Shown piece by piece: positions 1 to 4,929 of a stretch of DNA of 6,844 bases (positions are counted from its first letter, which is position 1; the number at the start of each line of letters is the position of its first letter). The DNA lies in assembly GCA_964413525.1 (NCBI GenBank), contig CAYPTI010000077.1:2229-9072 (forward strand), given 5' to 3'. This DNA is from CAYPTI01 sp964413525 [NCBI: uncultured bacterium]. GTDB lineage: Bacteria; T1Sed10-126. The notes beneath the pieces were generated by a model. That model saw only the letters and a list, made by a program, of their open reading frames with translations, was not told where the DNA came from and did no database searches. A program made the translations under genes and the position numbers.

Positions 1-380
1 CCCACGGCGAGCTTCTCCATGTACACATCGGGCGCGTGCAGGAAGGCTCCCTCGGGACCCAGCGCCACCACGCACAGGGCCCCGGCTCCGCCCTTCGCCA
101 CCAGCGTCGTGCCCTCCAGCGGATCGACCGCGATGTCCACGGCGGGACCGTCTCCCCGGCCGACCTCCTCCCCGATGTACAGCATCGGGGCCTCGTCCTT
201 CTGACCCTCCCCGATCACCACCCGTCCCTGGATCGGCACCTGTTGAAACATCGACCGCATGGCGTCGACGGCCGACTGATCGGCGGCCTCCTTGTCCCCC
301 CAGCCCATGTACCGGGAGGCCTCAATGGCCGCCTGCTCGGTTAAGCGAACCGTGTCCATGGTCAGGTTCCTGAGGGTCAT
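1..380 (-). CDS. glpX: Class II fructose-1,6-bisphosphatase GlpX, N-terminal 126 residues (gene runs off the left edge)
   Basis: This is the 5' part of a GlpX-family enzyme, which hydrolyses fructose 1,6-bisphosphate to fructose 6-phosphate in gluconeogenesis (some members also act on sedoheptulose 1,7-bisphosphate). Visible motifs are VRLTEQAA near residue 11, GDKEAADQSAVDAMR at 28-42, VIGEGQKDEAPMLYIGEEVG at 55-74, VDIAVDPLEGTT at 81-92 and HAPDVYMEKLAVG at the window edge. D34, E58, D86 and T91 match, by my recall, the metal and substrate residues D33, E57, D85 and T90 of E. coli GlpX. I chose the ATG at 380 over the in-frame ATG at 359 because GGAAGGAG (397-390) lies 9 nt upstream and the extra residues match the family's usual N-terminus. 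The gene is divergent from the nuo operon. The C-terminal part is outside the window. The family assignment is firm. Confidence 0.95.
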   Translation of the reverse strand, partial: MTLRNLTMDTVRLTEQAAIEASRYMGWGDKEAADQSAVDAMRSMFQQVPIQGRVVIGEGQKDEAPMLYIGEEVGRGDGPAVDIAVDPLEGTTLVAKGGAGALCVVALGPEGAFLHAPDVYMEKLAV

Positions 381-389
381 CGGGTAGAA

Positions 390-397
390 CTCCTTCC
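390..397 (-). promoter_or_regulatory. Shine-Dalgarno of glpX
   Basis: Read on the - strand, GGAAGGAG ends 9 nt before the ATG at 380. This spacing supports the longer start and leaves the internal ATG at 359 without a comparable site. A 9-bp inverted repeat starts 5 nt further upstream in the leader. Confidence 0.8.
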
Positions 398-401
398 GGG
401 C

Positions 402-453
402 CGGTTCCCGCCGGTTTGATTTGAACGTCCGGAGGGCGTTTTCCCGGGAACCG
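402..453. repeat. Perfect 9-bp inverted repeat in the glpX leader
   Basis: CGGTTCCCG at 402-410 is the exact reverse complement of CGGGAACCG at 445-453, with 34 nt between them. On the - strand transcript it would form a stem ending 5 nt upstream of the glpX Shine-Dalgarno. The right arm overlaps the 10-bp palindrome TTCCCGGGAA (441-450). It could influence glpX translation or be a protein site; nothing shows which, and chance is possible in GC-rich DNA. Confidence 0.4.
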
Positions 454-458
454 CCTTG

Positions 459-495
459 AGAATCTGACCCGCTGATGTCACAGTTAGCGGATTCT
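459..495. repeat. Imperfect dyad with AGAATC/GATTCT outer arms
   Basis: AGAATC (459-464) is the reverse complement of GATTCT (490-495). Inside it CGCT (470-473) pairs with AGCG (486-489), leaving a 5-nt bulge at 465-469 on one side. It could be a bulged hairpin in a glpX leader or a bipartite protein site. The function is unknown. Confidence 0.3.
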
Positions 496-536
496 GGTCG
501 GTCGGATTCGGGCCCCGACGAACGGGTCGTGCAAAA

Positions 537-564
537 AGTATAATGGCTACCGAAGGGATGCCCA
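537..564 (-). promoter_or_regulatory. Candidate glpX promoter
   Basis: On the - strand TATACT (542-537, 5 of 6 matches to the -10 consensus) follows a weak -35-like TGGGCA (564-559, 4 of 6) at 16 nt. Transcription would start near 530 and give a leader of about 150 nt carrying the dyads at 402-453 and 459-495. The same AT island contains a perfect TATAAT on the + strand (539-544), but I find no -35 element for it. This is the best candidate I can see for glpX, not a firm call. Confidence 0.35.
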
Positions 565-607
565 GCCCGTTGCCCGGCTCGTGTCCCACCGGACCGGCAC
601 TCGGCCG

Positions 608-633
608 GTTTCCCGACCGTGGAATCGGAAAAC
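608..633. repeat. Imperfect inverted repeat, 8 of 9 pairs
   Basis: GTTTCCCGA (608-616) and TCGGAAAAC (625-633) pair at 8 of 9 positions around an 8-nt loop. It lies about 100 bp upstream of the nuo -35 hexamer and next to the hairpin at 637-654. It would be transcribed only from a promoter further upstream than the one at 730-759. Confidence 0.3.
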
Positions 634-636
634 AAC

Positions 637-654
637 CGGTCTCCTACGGGACCG
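637..654. repeat. Small hairpin-forming inverted repeat
   Basis: CGGTCTC (637-643) pairs with GGGACCG (648-654) through seven pairs, one of them G-U, around the loop CTAC. The run of five T (670-674) begins 15 nt beyond the stem, too far for a standard intrinsic terminator. Confidence 0.3.
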
Positions 655-663
655 TCCGGGAGG

Positions 664-674
664 AAAAAATTTTT
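664..674. other. A6T5 tract
   Basis: Six A followed by five T stand out in GC-rich surroundings, about 55 bp upstream of the nuo -35 hexamer. Such tracts are known to bend or stiffen DNA and can attract nucleoid proteins. A role in nuo promoter control is inference only. Confidence 0.35.
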
Positions 675-690
675 GGCTTCTCGGCGGCCT

Positions 691-719
691 GAATTCGGAG
701 GAAGCTCGTTCCCGAATTC
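691..719. repeat. Dyad just upstream of the nuo promoter, possible operator
   Basis: GAATTCGG (691-698) and CCGAATTC (712-719) are perfect 8-bp inverted arms 13 bp apart. In an alternative register an inner pair GGAA (700-703)/TTCC (709-712) continues the symmetry with a 2-nt bulge. The right arm ends 10 bp before the -35 hexamer at 730. The 7-mer AAGCTCG in the centre (702-708) recurs at 722-728, exactly 20 bp away, about two helical turns. The position fits a regulator site, but I cannot assign a regulator. Confidence 0.4.
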
Positions 720-729
720 ACAAGCTCGG

Positions 730-759
730 TTGACGGTAAAAATCGGTCGGGGGTATAAT
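730..759 (+). promoter_or_regulatory. nuo operon promoter, sigma70-type
   Basis: TTGACG (730-735, 5 of 6 matches to TTGACA) and a perfect TATAAT (754-759) are separated by 18 bp. It is the only near-consensus promoter I found and it faces nuoA. The predicted start is about 765-768, which leaves a leader of only 11-14 nt before the ATG at 779. Confidence 0.85.
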
Positions 760-764
760 CGAAC

Positions 765-772
765 AAAGGAGG
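765..772 (+). promoter_or_regulatory. Shine-Dalgarno of nuoA
   Basis: AAAGGAGG ends 6 nt before the ATG at 779. It coincides with the predicted transcription start, so the ribosome site would lie at or within a few bases of the 5' end of the mRNA. Confidence 0.8.
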
Positions 773-778
773 AAAAAC

Positions 779-1186
779 ATGTTTATTGAATACGGCGTTA
801 TCTTGCTATTCGTCGTTTTTGGCATGTTGTTTGTTCTGGTTAACATATTGCTTTCCAAAATATTATCCAAACTATTCAATTTTCAGAAGGCCGATCCGCG
901 CAAACACACCACCTACGAATGCGGTGAGCAGCCCGTGGGGGATTCCCGGGTTCGGTTCAACGCCCGGTTCTACCTCGTGGCGCTGGTGTTTCTGATCTTC
1001 GACGTCGAAGCCGTTCTGTTGATTCCAATCGCGGTCGTCTTCAACGCCAACACCGCCCTGGCCCTGCTGGCCGCGGGCGTGTTCCTCGGCCTCCTGGTCC
1101 TGGGCCTCGCCTACGACTGGGTGAAGGGCGACCTGGACTGGGTCAAACCCAAACCCCGATTCACGAGGGCTGACGTGCAACCATGA
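779..1186 (+). CDS. nuoA: Complex I subunit NuoA (NADH-quinone oxidoreductase subunit A)
   Basis: This 135-residue small membrane subunit packs against NuoH, NuoJ and NuoK at the base of the complex I membrane arm. Three hydrophobic helices are visible, at about 4-34, 63-88 and 92-112. The family signature between helices 1 and 2 is present as YECGEQPVG (46-54), followed by [21 protein letters not shown] with D75 and E77 as the conserved acidic pair and C48 in the loop. The length is normal. The start is fixed by AAAGGAGG at 765-772 and the operon promoter. The first 37 codons are about 32% GC (35 of 111 bases) with many TTA, TTG, CTA and ATA codons, after which usage switches to GC-rich. The stop overlaps the nuoB start (ATGA at 1183-1186). 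Confidence 0.97.
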   Translation: MFIEYGVILLFVVFGMLFVLVNILLSKILSKLFNFQKADPRKHTTYECGEQPVGDSRVRFNARFYLVALVFLIFDVEAVLLIPIAVVFNANTALALLAAGVFLGLLVLGLAYDWVKGDLDWVKPKPRFTRADVQP

Positions 1187-1677
1187 GCGAAGCTCGAGCC
1201 AGCAGCAACATCCTGATGACGGCGGTCGACAAGTTCCTCAACTGGACCCGGATGAACTCCCTCTGGCCGCTGGAGTTCGGGCTGGCCTGCTGCGCCATCG
1301 AAATGATGGCCACCGGCGCCTCCCGGTTCGACTGGGACCGGTTCGGGATGATCCCCCGGGCCACGCCCCGGCAGGCCGACCTCATGATCGTGGCGGGGAC
1401 CGTCACCTTCAAGATGGGCACCCGGCTGCGAACGCTCTACGAACAGATGCCCGAACCGAAGTACTGCATCTCCATGGGAAGCTGTTCCAACTGCGGGGGT
1501 CCCTACTGGAACCACGGCTACCACGTGATGAAGGGCGTCGACAACGTGGTGCCGGTGGACGTCTACGTCCCGGGCTGTCCCCCGCGCCCGGAGGCCCTGC
1601 TGGACGGGATCATCACCCTGCGGGAGAAAATCCGCCGGGAGTCCAGCGCCGGCCGCAAGCTGGAGGAAGCGGTCTGA
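1183..1677 (+). CDS. nuoB: Complex I subunit NuoB, carrying Fe-S cluster N2
   Basis: This 164-residue subunit holds the terminal 4Fe-4S cluster N2, which passes electrons to quinone at the interface with NuoD and NuoH. The four expected ligands are visible: the tandem C36-C37 in [10 protein letters not shown]101 in MGSCSNCGG and C132 in [11 protein letters not shown]. The segment around 60-75 ([20 protein letters not shown]) is also typical. C104, where many homologues including E. coli have serine, gives an extra cysteine beside a ligand. The ATG at 1183 overlaps the nuoA stop by 4 nt. Only a GAGGG at 1165-1169, 13 nt away, could serve as a Shine-Dalgarno, so translational coupling to nuoA is likely. 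The assignment is unambiguous. Confidence 0.97.
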   Translation: MSEARASSNILMTAVDKFLNWTRMNSLWPLEFGLACCAIEMMATGASRFDWDRFGMIPRATPRQADLMIVAGTVTFKMGTRLRTLYEQMPEPKYCISMGSCSNCGGPYWNHGYHVMKGVDNVVPVDVYVPGCPPRPEALLDGIITLREKIRRESSAGRKLEEAV

Positions 1678-1680
1678 CCC

Positions 1681-2409
1681 ATGGTGATGTCCTACGAGGA
1701 AGCCCGTCAGCTGGAAGCCGAACTCCGGGAGGAATTCGGCGACGACGTGCTGCGGGCCGACTGCTCGGGCGGGCTGCCCGAGGACCCGGCCGACTTCAAC
1801 CTGGAAGAAGCCAAGCAGGAATTCAAGGAACAGCAGGACGAGGACGAATCCGGTTCCTACGACGGACCGGATCCGGTCGGCGATCCCTGGATCGACGTGG
1901 ACGCGGAGGTCCTCGACGACGTCGTCGACCACCTGAAGAACGCCGAGCCGGACCGCTACGACTTCGATTCCCTCCACAGCCTCGGGGGCGACCATTTGCC
2001 GGAGTCGGAAGAAATGGTCGTGATCTACCACCTCTACTCCCATGCCAACGAGCGCTGGGCCATCCTGAAGTGTTTCGTGCCGGAGGCCGAACCGGTGGTG
2101 CCATCGGTCACCGACCACTACCGGATCGCCGACTGGTACGAACGGGAAACCTTCGACATGCTCGGGATCCGGTTCACCGACCACCCGGACCTCCGGCGGC
2201 TGCTGCTGCCCGAGGACTGGGTCGGGTACCCCCTGCGGAAGGACTACGCCTTCCCCAGCCAGTACCGGGGTCTCCCCGTCGACTGGGACGAGGGTCGGGA
2301 GGCCCGGATGTCCCGGGACGACTTCTACCAGGAAGCCCTGGAGCTGGAAGAAATGGACGACTTCGACGAGGAACTCCACTTCCCGGCCCCGGAAGGCAAC
2401 GGACGATAA
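1681..2409 (+). CDS. nuoC: Complex I subunit NuoC (30 kDa subunit), with an acidic insertion
   Basis: This 242-residue hydrophilic subunit of the connecting module contacts NuoD and NuoB. It is a separate gene here, not fused to nuoD. The C-terminal signature is clear: PSVTDHYRIADWYERETFDMLGI (141-163), then FTDHPDLRRLLLPEDWVGYPLRKDY (165-189). The protein is some 35-40 residues longer than usual. The extra length seems to lie at about 30-75, between the N-terminal helix (LEAELREEFGDDV) and the segment resuming near VDAEVLDDVVDHLK. Residues 31-80 contain 19 Asp or Glu and only 2 Lys. The ATG at 1681 follows the nuoB stop by 3 nt. GGAGG at 1662-1666 is 14 nt away, long for a Shine-Dalgarno, so coupling to nuoB probably helps; the ATG at 1687 would fit worse. 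Confidence 0.95.
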   Translation: MVMSYEEARQLEAELREEFGDDVLRADCSGGLPEDPADFNLEEAKQEFKEQQDEDESGSYDGPDPVGDPWIDVDAEVLDDVVDHLKNAEPDRYDFDSLHSLGGDHLPESEEMVVIYHLYSHANERWAILKCFVPEAEPVVPSVTDHYRIADWYERETFDMLGIRFTDHPDLRRLLLPEDWVGYPLRKDYAFPSQYRGLPVDWDEGREARMSRDDFYQEALELEEMDDFDEELHFPAPEGNGR

Positions 2410-2412
2410 CCC

Positions 2413-3582
2413 ATGGACCTTGACCTGCAGGTACACGACGAGGGACACGAAAGCGGATTCGAAACGGAAGAAATGCAGATGAGCTTCGGTCCGCAGCACC
2501 CGGCCACCCACGGGGTCCTGCGGATGGTCGTGCGGACCGACGGGGAGATCGTCGAGGACGCCAAGTGTTTCATCGGCTACCTCCACCGCTGCTTCGAAAA
2601 ACACGCCGAAGCCCTCGAATACCGCCAGGTGATTCCCTACACCGACCGGATGGACTACGTCTCCGCCATCACGCAGGAGAACGCCTACGTGCTCGCGGTG
2701 GAAAAGTTGCTCGGGGACGAAATGGAGGTCCCGGAGAAGGCCGAGTACCTCCGGATCATCACCAACGAACTGCAGCGGATCGCCTCCCACCTGCTGTCCT
2801 TCAGCACCTACGGCATGGACACCGGCGCCCAGACCCCGTTCCTCCACGGGTTCCGGGAACGGGAACGGGTGCTCGACCTGCTGGAAGCGATCAGCGGCGC
2901 CCGGCTCCTCTACCACTACCAGCGGATCGGCGGCGTCAAATGGGACCCGGACGAAGACTGGTACGACGACGTTCGCCGGTTCCTGGACGAGTTCGAGCCG
3001 CGGATCGAGGAATACAACCAGCTGCTGACCTACAATCAAATTTTTATCAAACGAACCGCCGACGTCGGGGTCCTGCCCCCGGAGGTCGCCGTCAGCGGCG
3101 GTGCCACCGGTCCGGTGCTCCGGGGGTCCGGGGTGGAACAGGACGTTCGCAAGACCGAACCCTACGGACGGTACGACGAGTTTGACTTCGACGTCGTGAC
3201 CGGCACCGGGGATTCGGTGGGGACGCTCGGGGACTGCTGGAACCGGTACTTCGTCCGGATTAATGAAATGAAGGAATCGGTGAAAATTATTCGTCAGGCG
3301 CTGGAAAAATGTCCCCGGGACGGGGACGTTCTGTCGAAGGCCGGGGAACGGGCCATCCAGCCCCCTGAGGGGTCCGCCTACGTCCGCACCGAATCGGCCC
3401 GCGGTGAGCTGGGCTTCTACATCCGCAGCGACGGAAGCAAGAAACCGGCCCGGGTGAAGTCCCGGCCGCCGGCCTTCTGCAACCTCTCCTGCCTCACCCA
3501 CATCGCTCCCGGGGCGATGATTCCCGACCTGATCGCCATCCTGGGAAGCATCGACCCGGTCTTCGGTGAGGTCGACCGCTGA
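2413..3582 (+). CDS. nuoD: Complex I subunit NuoD (49 kDa subunit), quinone-site subunit
   Basis: This 389-residue subunit is related to the large subunit of NiFe hydrogenases and forms the quinone-head pocket with NuoB. The N-terminal beta-hairpin motif FGPQHPATHGVLR (25-37) places H33, and IPYTDRMDYVS (74-84) places Y82; by my recall these match the quinone-binding His38 and Tyr87 of Thermus Nqo4. Other landmarks are FIGYLHRCFEK (53-63), MDTGAQTPFLHGFRERE (135-151), RTESARGELGFYIRSDG (325-341) and the C-terminal ending LIAILGSIDPVFGEVDR. The length is near normal. The ATG follows the nuoC stop by 3 nt, in the same CCCATGG context as nuoC, and has no well-placed Shine-Dalgarno, so translational coupling is likely. 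Two AT-rich codon islands occur at 3031-3051 and 3259-3291. Confidence 0.97.
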   Translation: MDLDLQVHDEGHESGFETEEMQMSFGPQHPATHGVLRMVVRTDGEIVEDAKCFIGYLHRCFEKHAEALEYRQVIPYTDRMDYVSAITQENAYVLAVEKLLGDEMEVPEKAEYLRIITNELQRIASHLLSFSTYGMDTGAQTPFLHGFRERERVLDLLEAISGARLLYHYQRIGGVKWDPDEDWYDDVRRFLDEFEPRIEEYNQLLTYNQIFIKRTADVGVLPPEVAVSGGATGPVLRGSGVEQDVRKTEPYGRYDEFDFDVVTGTGDSVGTLGDCWNRYFVRINEMKESVKIIRQALEKCPRDGDVLSKAGERAIQPPEGSAYVRTESARGELGFYIRSDGSKKPARVKSRPPAFCNLSCLTHIAPGAMIPDLIAILGSIDPVFGEVDR

Positions 3583-3637
3583 CCGATCACACGTTTGCCT
3601 GGTTTCAACCGATGACCTGTCCGTACCATCAACGAAC

Positions 3638-3680
3638 GGTTTCCGTCCGGGTCCGCACCGGAAACCCGCTGACGGACCCG
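3638..3680 (+). repeat. Two interleaved perfect 8-bp inverted repeats, possible H-type RNA pseudoknot
   Basis: GGTTTCCG (3638-3645) pairs perfectly with CGGAAACC (3659-3666). CGGGTCCG (3648-3655), inside the loop of the first, pairs perfectly with CGGACCCG (3673-3680). The arms alternate a-b-a'-b', the topology of an H-type pseudoknot, with connecting loops of 2 nt (TC), 3 nt (CAC) and 6 nt (CGCTGA). The element ends 19 nt before the nuoH Shine-Dalgarno and about 34 nt before its GTG start. It could form in the operon mRNA as a pseudoknot or as two mutually exclusive hairpins. There is no T-run, so a simple terminator is unlikely. The pairing is seen directly; folding and function are inference. 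Confidence 0.55.
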
Positions 3681-3699
3681 ACGACCGAATGGTCACCCG

Positions 3700-3705
3700 A
3701 AAGGA
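3700..3705 (+). promoter_or_regulatory. Shine-Dalgarno of nuoH, fixes the GTG start
   Basis: AAAGGA ends 9 nt before the GTG at 3715. No in-frame ATG or other well-placed start lies upstream in the gap, and the encoded protein begins in register with the family from this codon. Confidence 0.7.
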
Positions 3706-3714
3706 TGTCGCACC

Positions 3715-4929
3715 GTGCTTGAAGGCGGAATAACCGGATTGCTTCAGCAGGTACCGATGCTGGCCGGGCTGGACCCGACCCTGCTCTACCTGCTGGCGGC
3801 CTTTGTCGGCATGAACATCGTCATGCTGGGGATCGTCACCCCCTACAGCCTGTTCGTGATCTGGGCCGAACGGAAGGTCGCCGCCCACACCCAGGACCGC
3901 ATCGGTCCCATGATCCCGGGCGGCTGGCACGGCTGGGCGACCACCATCTGCGACGGAATCAAACTGCTGCTGAAAGAGGACCTGATCCCCCGAAAAGGGG
4001 ACAAACTGCTGTTCACCCTGGCTCCCATGCTGGTCTTCGCCGGGGCTTTCGCCATCTACGCCGTCATTCCCTGGGGTCCGGGCATGGTGCCGGCCGAACT
4101 GGACATCGGCGCCTTCTTCGTCATTGCCATCAGCTCGATCTCCACCGTCGGCATCATCATGGCCGGCTGGGCCTCCAACAACAAATTCTCCCTCATCGGT
4201 GCCATGCGGTCGGCCGCCCAGGCGGTCAGCTTTGAAATCCCGCTGGTGCTCTCCTTCGTGCCGGTCCTGATGCACGCCGGGACGCTCAACCTCGTCACCA
4301 TTACCGAAGCCCAGTCCGGGGGCATCCTGGACTGGAACCTGCTGGCCTACCCGCCGCTGCTCATCATCGCCTTCGTCTCCTTCTACATCTCGGGGCTGGC
4401 GGAGGTCAACCGGACCCCGTTCGACATGCCGGAGGCCGAACAGGAGATCGTGGGCGGCTTCCACGTGGAGTTCAGCGGCATCCGGTTCGGGATGTTCTTC
4501 CTCGGGGAATACGCCGCCATGCTGGCCATCAGCCTGTTTGCGTCGGTTCTCTTCCTGGGGGGACATTACGGGATGGTCCCCGTCCTCAGTCCCCTGCCGA
4601 CGGCCGGACTGGCGGTGGCCATCCTGCTGATCTGGATCGGTGGGAACGCCGTCTGGGAGTGGCTGAACCCGCGGCACAAAGAGTCCATGCCGATGCTCTA
4701 TTTCAACGTCGTGATGACATTTGTTACCTTCTTGCTTCCGGTCCTGGTGGGCACCGGACCGGTGACGCTGTTTGTGAAAGCCTTCGGCCTGGTCTTCCTG
4801 ATGCTGTGGCTGCGCTGGACCCTGCCCCGGACCCGGCCCGATCAACTCATGTACACCTGCTGGAAGGTTCTGATTCCGGTCGCACTGGCCGTTATCCTCG
4901 CCGTCGGGGTGCTTAAACTATGGGTGTAA
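3715..4929 (+). CDS. nuoH: Complex I membrane subunit NuoH, with an additional C-proximal segment
   Basis: NuoH is the membrane subunit that forms the quinone tunnel and joins the peripheral arm to the proton-pumping arm. Family landmarks are IWAERKVAAHTQDRIGP (49-65), DGIKLLLKED (80-89), GWASNNKFSLIGAMRSAAQAVSFEIPL (151-177) with E174, and GLAEVNRTPFDMPEAEQEIVGGFHVEFSG (227-255) with E230, D237, E240, E242 and E244, ending WTLPRTRPDQLMYTCWKVLIP. At 404 residues it is well above the 325 of E. coli. About 15 extra residues are at the N-terminus and about 64 lie between LFLGGHYG (279-286) and the final helices. The extra part (about 287-348) includes two hydrophobic stretches, near 297-310 and 327-346, possibly two added transmembrane helices. 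The start is GTG. The 3' end overlaps nuoI by 10 nt. Confidence 0.96.
   Translation: MLEGGITGLLQQVPMLAGLDPTLLYLLAAFVGMNIVMLGIVTPYSLFVIWAERKVAAHTQDRIGPMIPGGWHGWATTICDGIKLLLKEDLIPRKGDKLLFTLAPMLVFAGAFAIYAVIPWGPGMVPAELDIGAFFVIAISSISTVGIIMAGWASNNKFSLIGAMRSAAQAVSFEIPLVLSFVPVLMHAGTLNLVTITEAQSGGILDWNLLAYPPLLIIAFVSFYISGLAEVNRTPFDMPEAEQEIVGGFHVEFSGIRFGMFFLGEYAAMLAISLFASVLFLGGHYGMVPVLSPLPTAGLAVAILLIWIGGNAVWEWLNPRHKESMPMLYFNVVMTFVTFLLPVLVGTGPVTLFVKAFGLVFLMLWLRWTLPRTRPDQLMYTCWKVLIPVALAVILAVGVLKLWV

Larger units (their letters stand above)
381..778. other. Divergent intergenic region between glpX and nuoA
   Basis: This is 398 bp with no convincing gene. Short reading frames in it have no family motifs, and one overlaps the glpX start. 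It holds the glpX Shine-Dalgarno, an AT island with overlapping -10-like hexamers on both strands (537-544), several inverted repeats (402-453, 459-495, 608-633, 637-654, 691-719), an A6T5 tract (664-674) and the nuo promoter at 730-759. I see no tRNA, rRNA or riboswitch that I recognise, and no hairpin followed directly by a U-tract. Confidence 0.75.
3583..3714 (+). other. nuoD-nuoH intergenic gap, position where nuoEFG usually sit
   Basis: This is 132 nt without a recognisable gene, promoter or U-tract terminator. It contains the interleaved inverted repeats at 3638-3680 and the nuoH Shine-Dalgarno at 3700-3705. A 36-codon reading frame (ATG at 3612, TGA at 3720-3722) crosses the gap and overlaps the nuoH start by 8 nt. 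It has no Shine-Dalgarno and resembles no family I know, in particular not NuoE, so I do not call it a gene. Confidence 0.7.

Noticed and set aside
539-544. Perfect TATAAT on the + strand as a second nuo promoter
   Set aside because: No -35-like hexamer lies at 16-18 bp (best about 3 of 6), and the promoter at 730-759 is much better.
377-589. A 70-codon frame on the - strand in the intergenic region
   Set aside because: It overlaps the glpX start in another frame, resembles no known protein, has no convincing ribosome site, and the region looks like regulatory DNA.
637-674. Hairpin 637-654 followed by T5 (670-674) as an intrinsic terminator
   Set aside because: The T-run starts 15 nt after the stem and is preceded by an A-run; there is no gene on the + strand that would need termination there.
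717-723. TTCACAA, identical to one half of the redox regulator Rex site (TTGTGAA-N4-TTCACAA), near the nuo promoter
   Set aside because: The other half-site matches only 3 of 7 positions at the right spacing, so a Rex operator is not supported; a 7-mer can occur by chance.
3638-3680. The nuoD-nuoH pseudoknot as a programmed frameshift stimulator
   Set aside because: It lies more than 50 nt after the nuoD stop, no slippery heptamer precedes it at the usual 5-9 nt, and nuoH has its own start and Shine-Dalgarno.
1111-4845. A reading frame of more than 1200 codons on the - strand, antisense to nuoA through nuoH
   Set aside because: It is a shadow of strongly GC-biased codon use in the real genes. 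Its translation is low-complexity (rich in His, Gly, Asp, Gln, Val), has no family motif, and all its length lies over well-identified nuo genes on the other strand.
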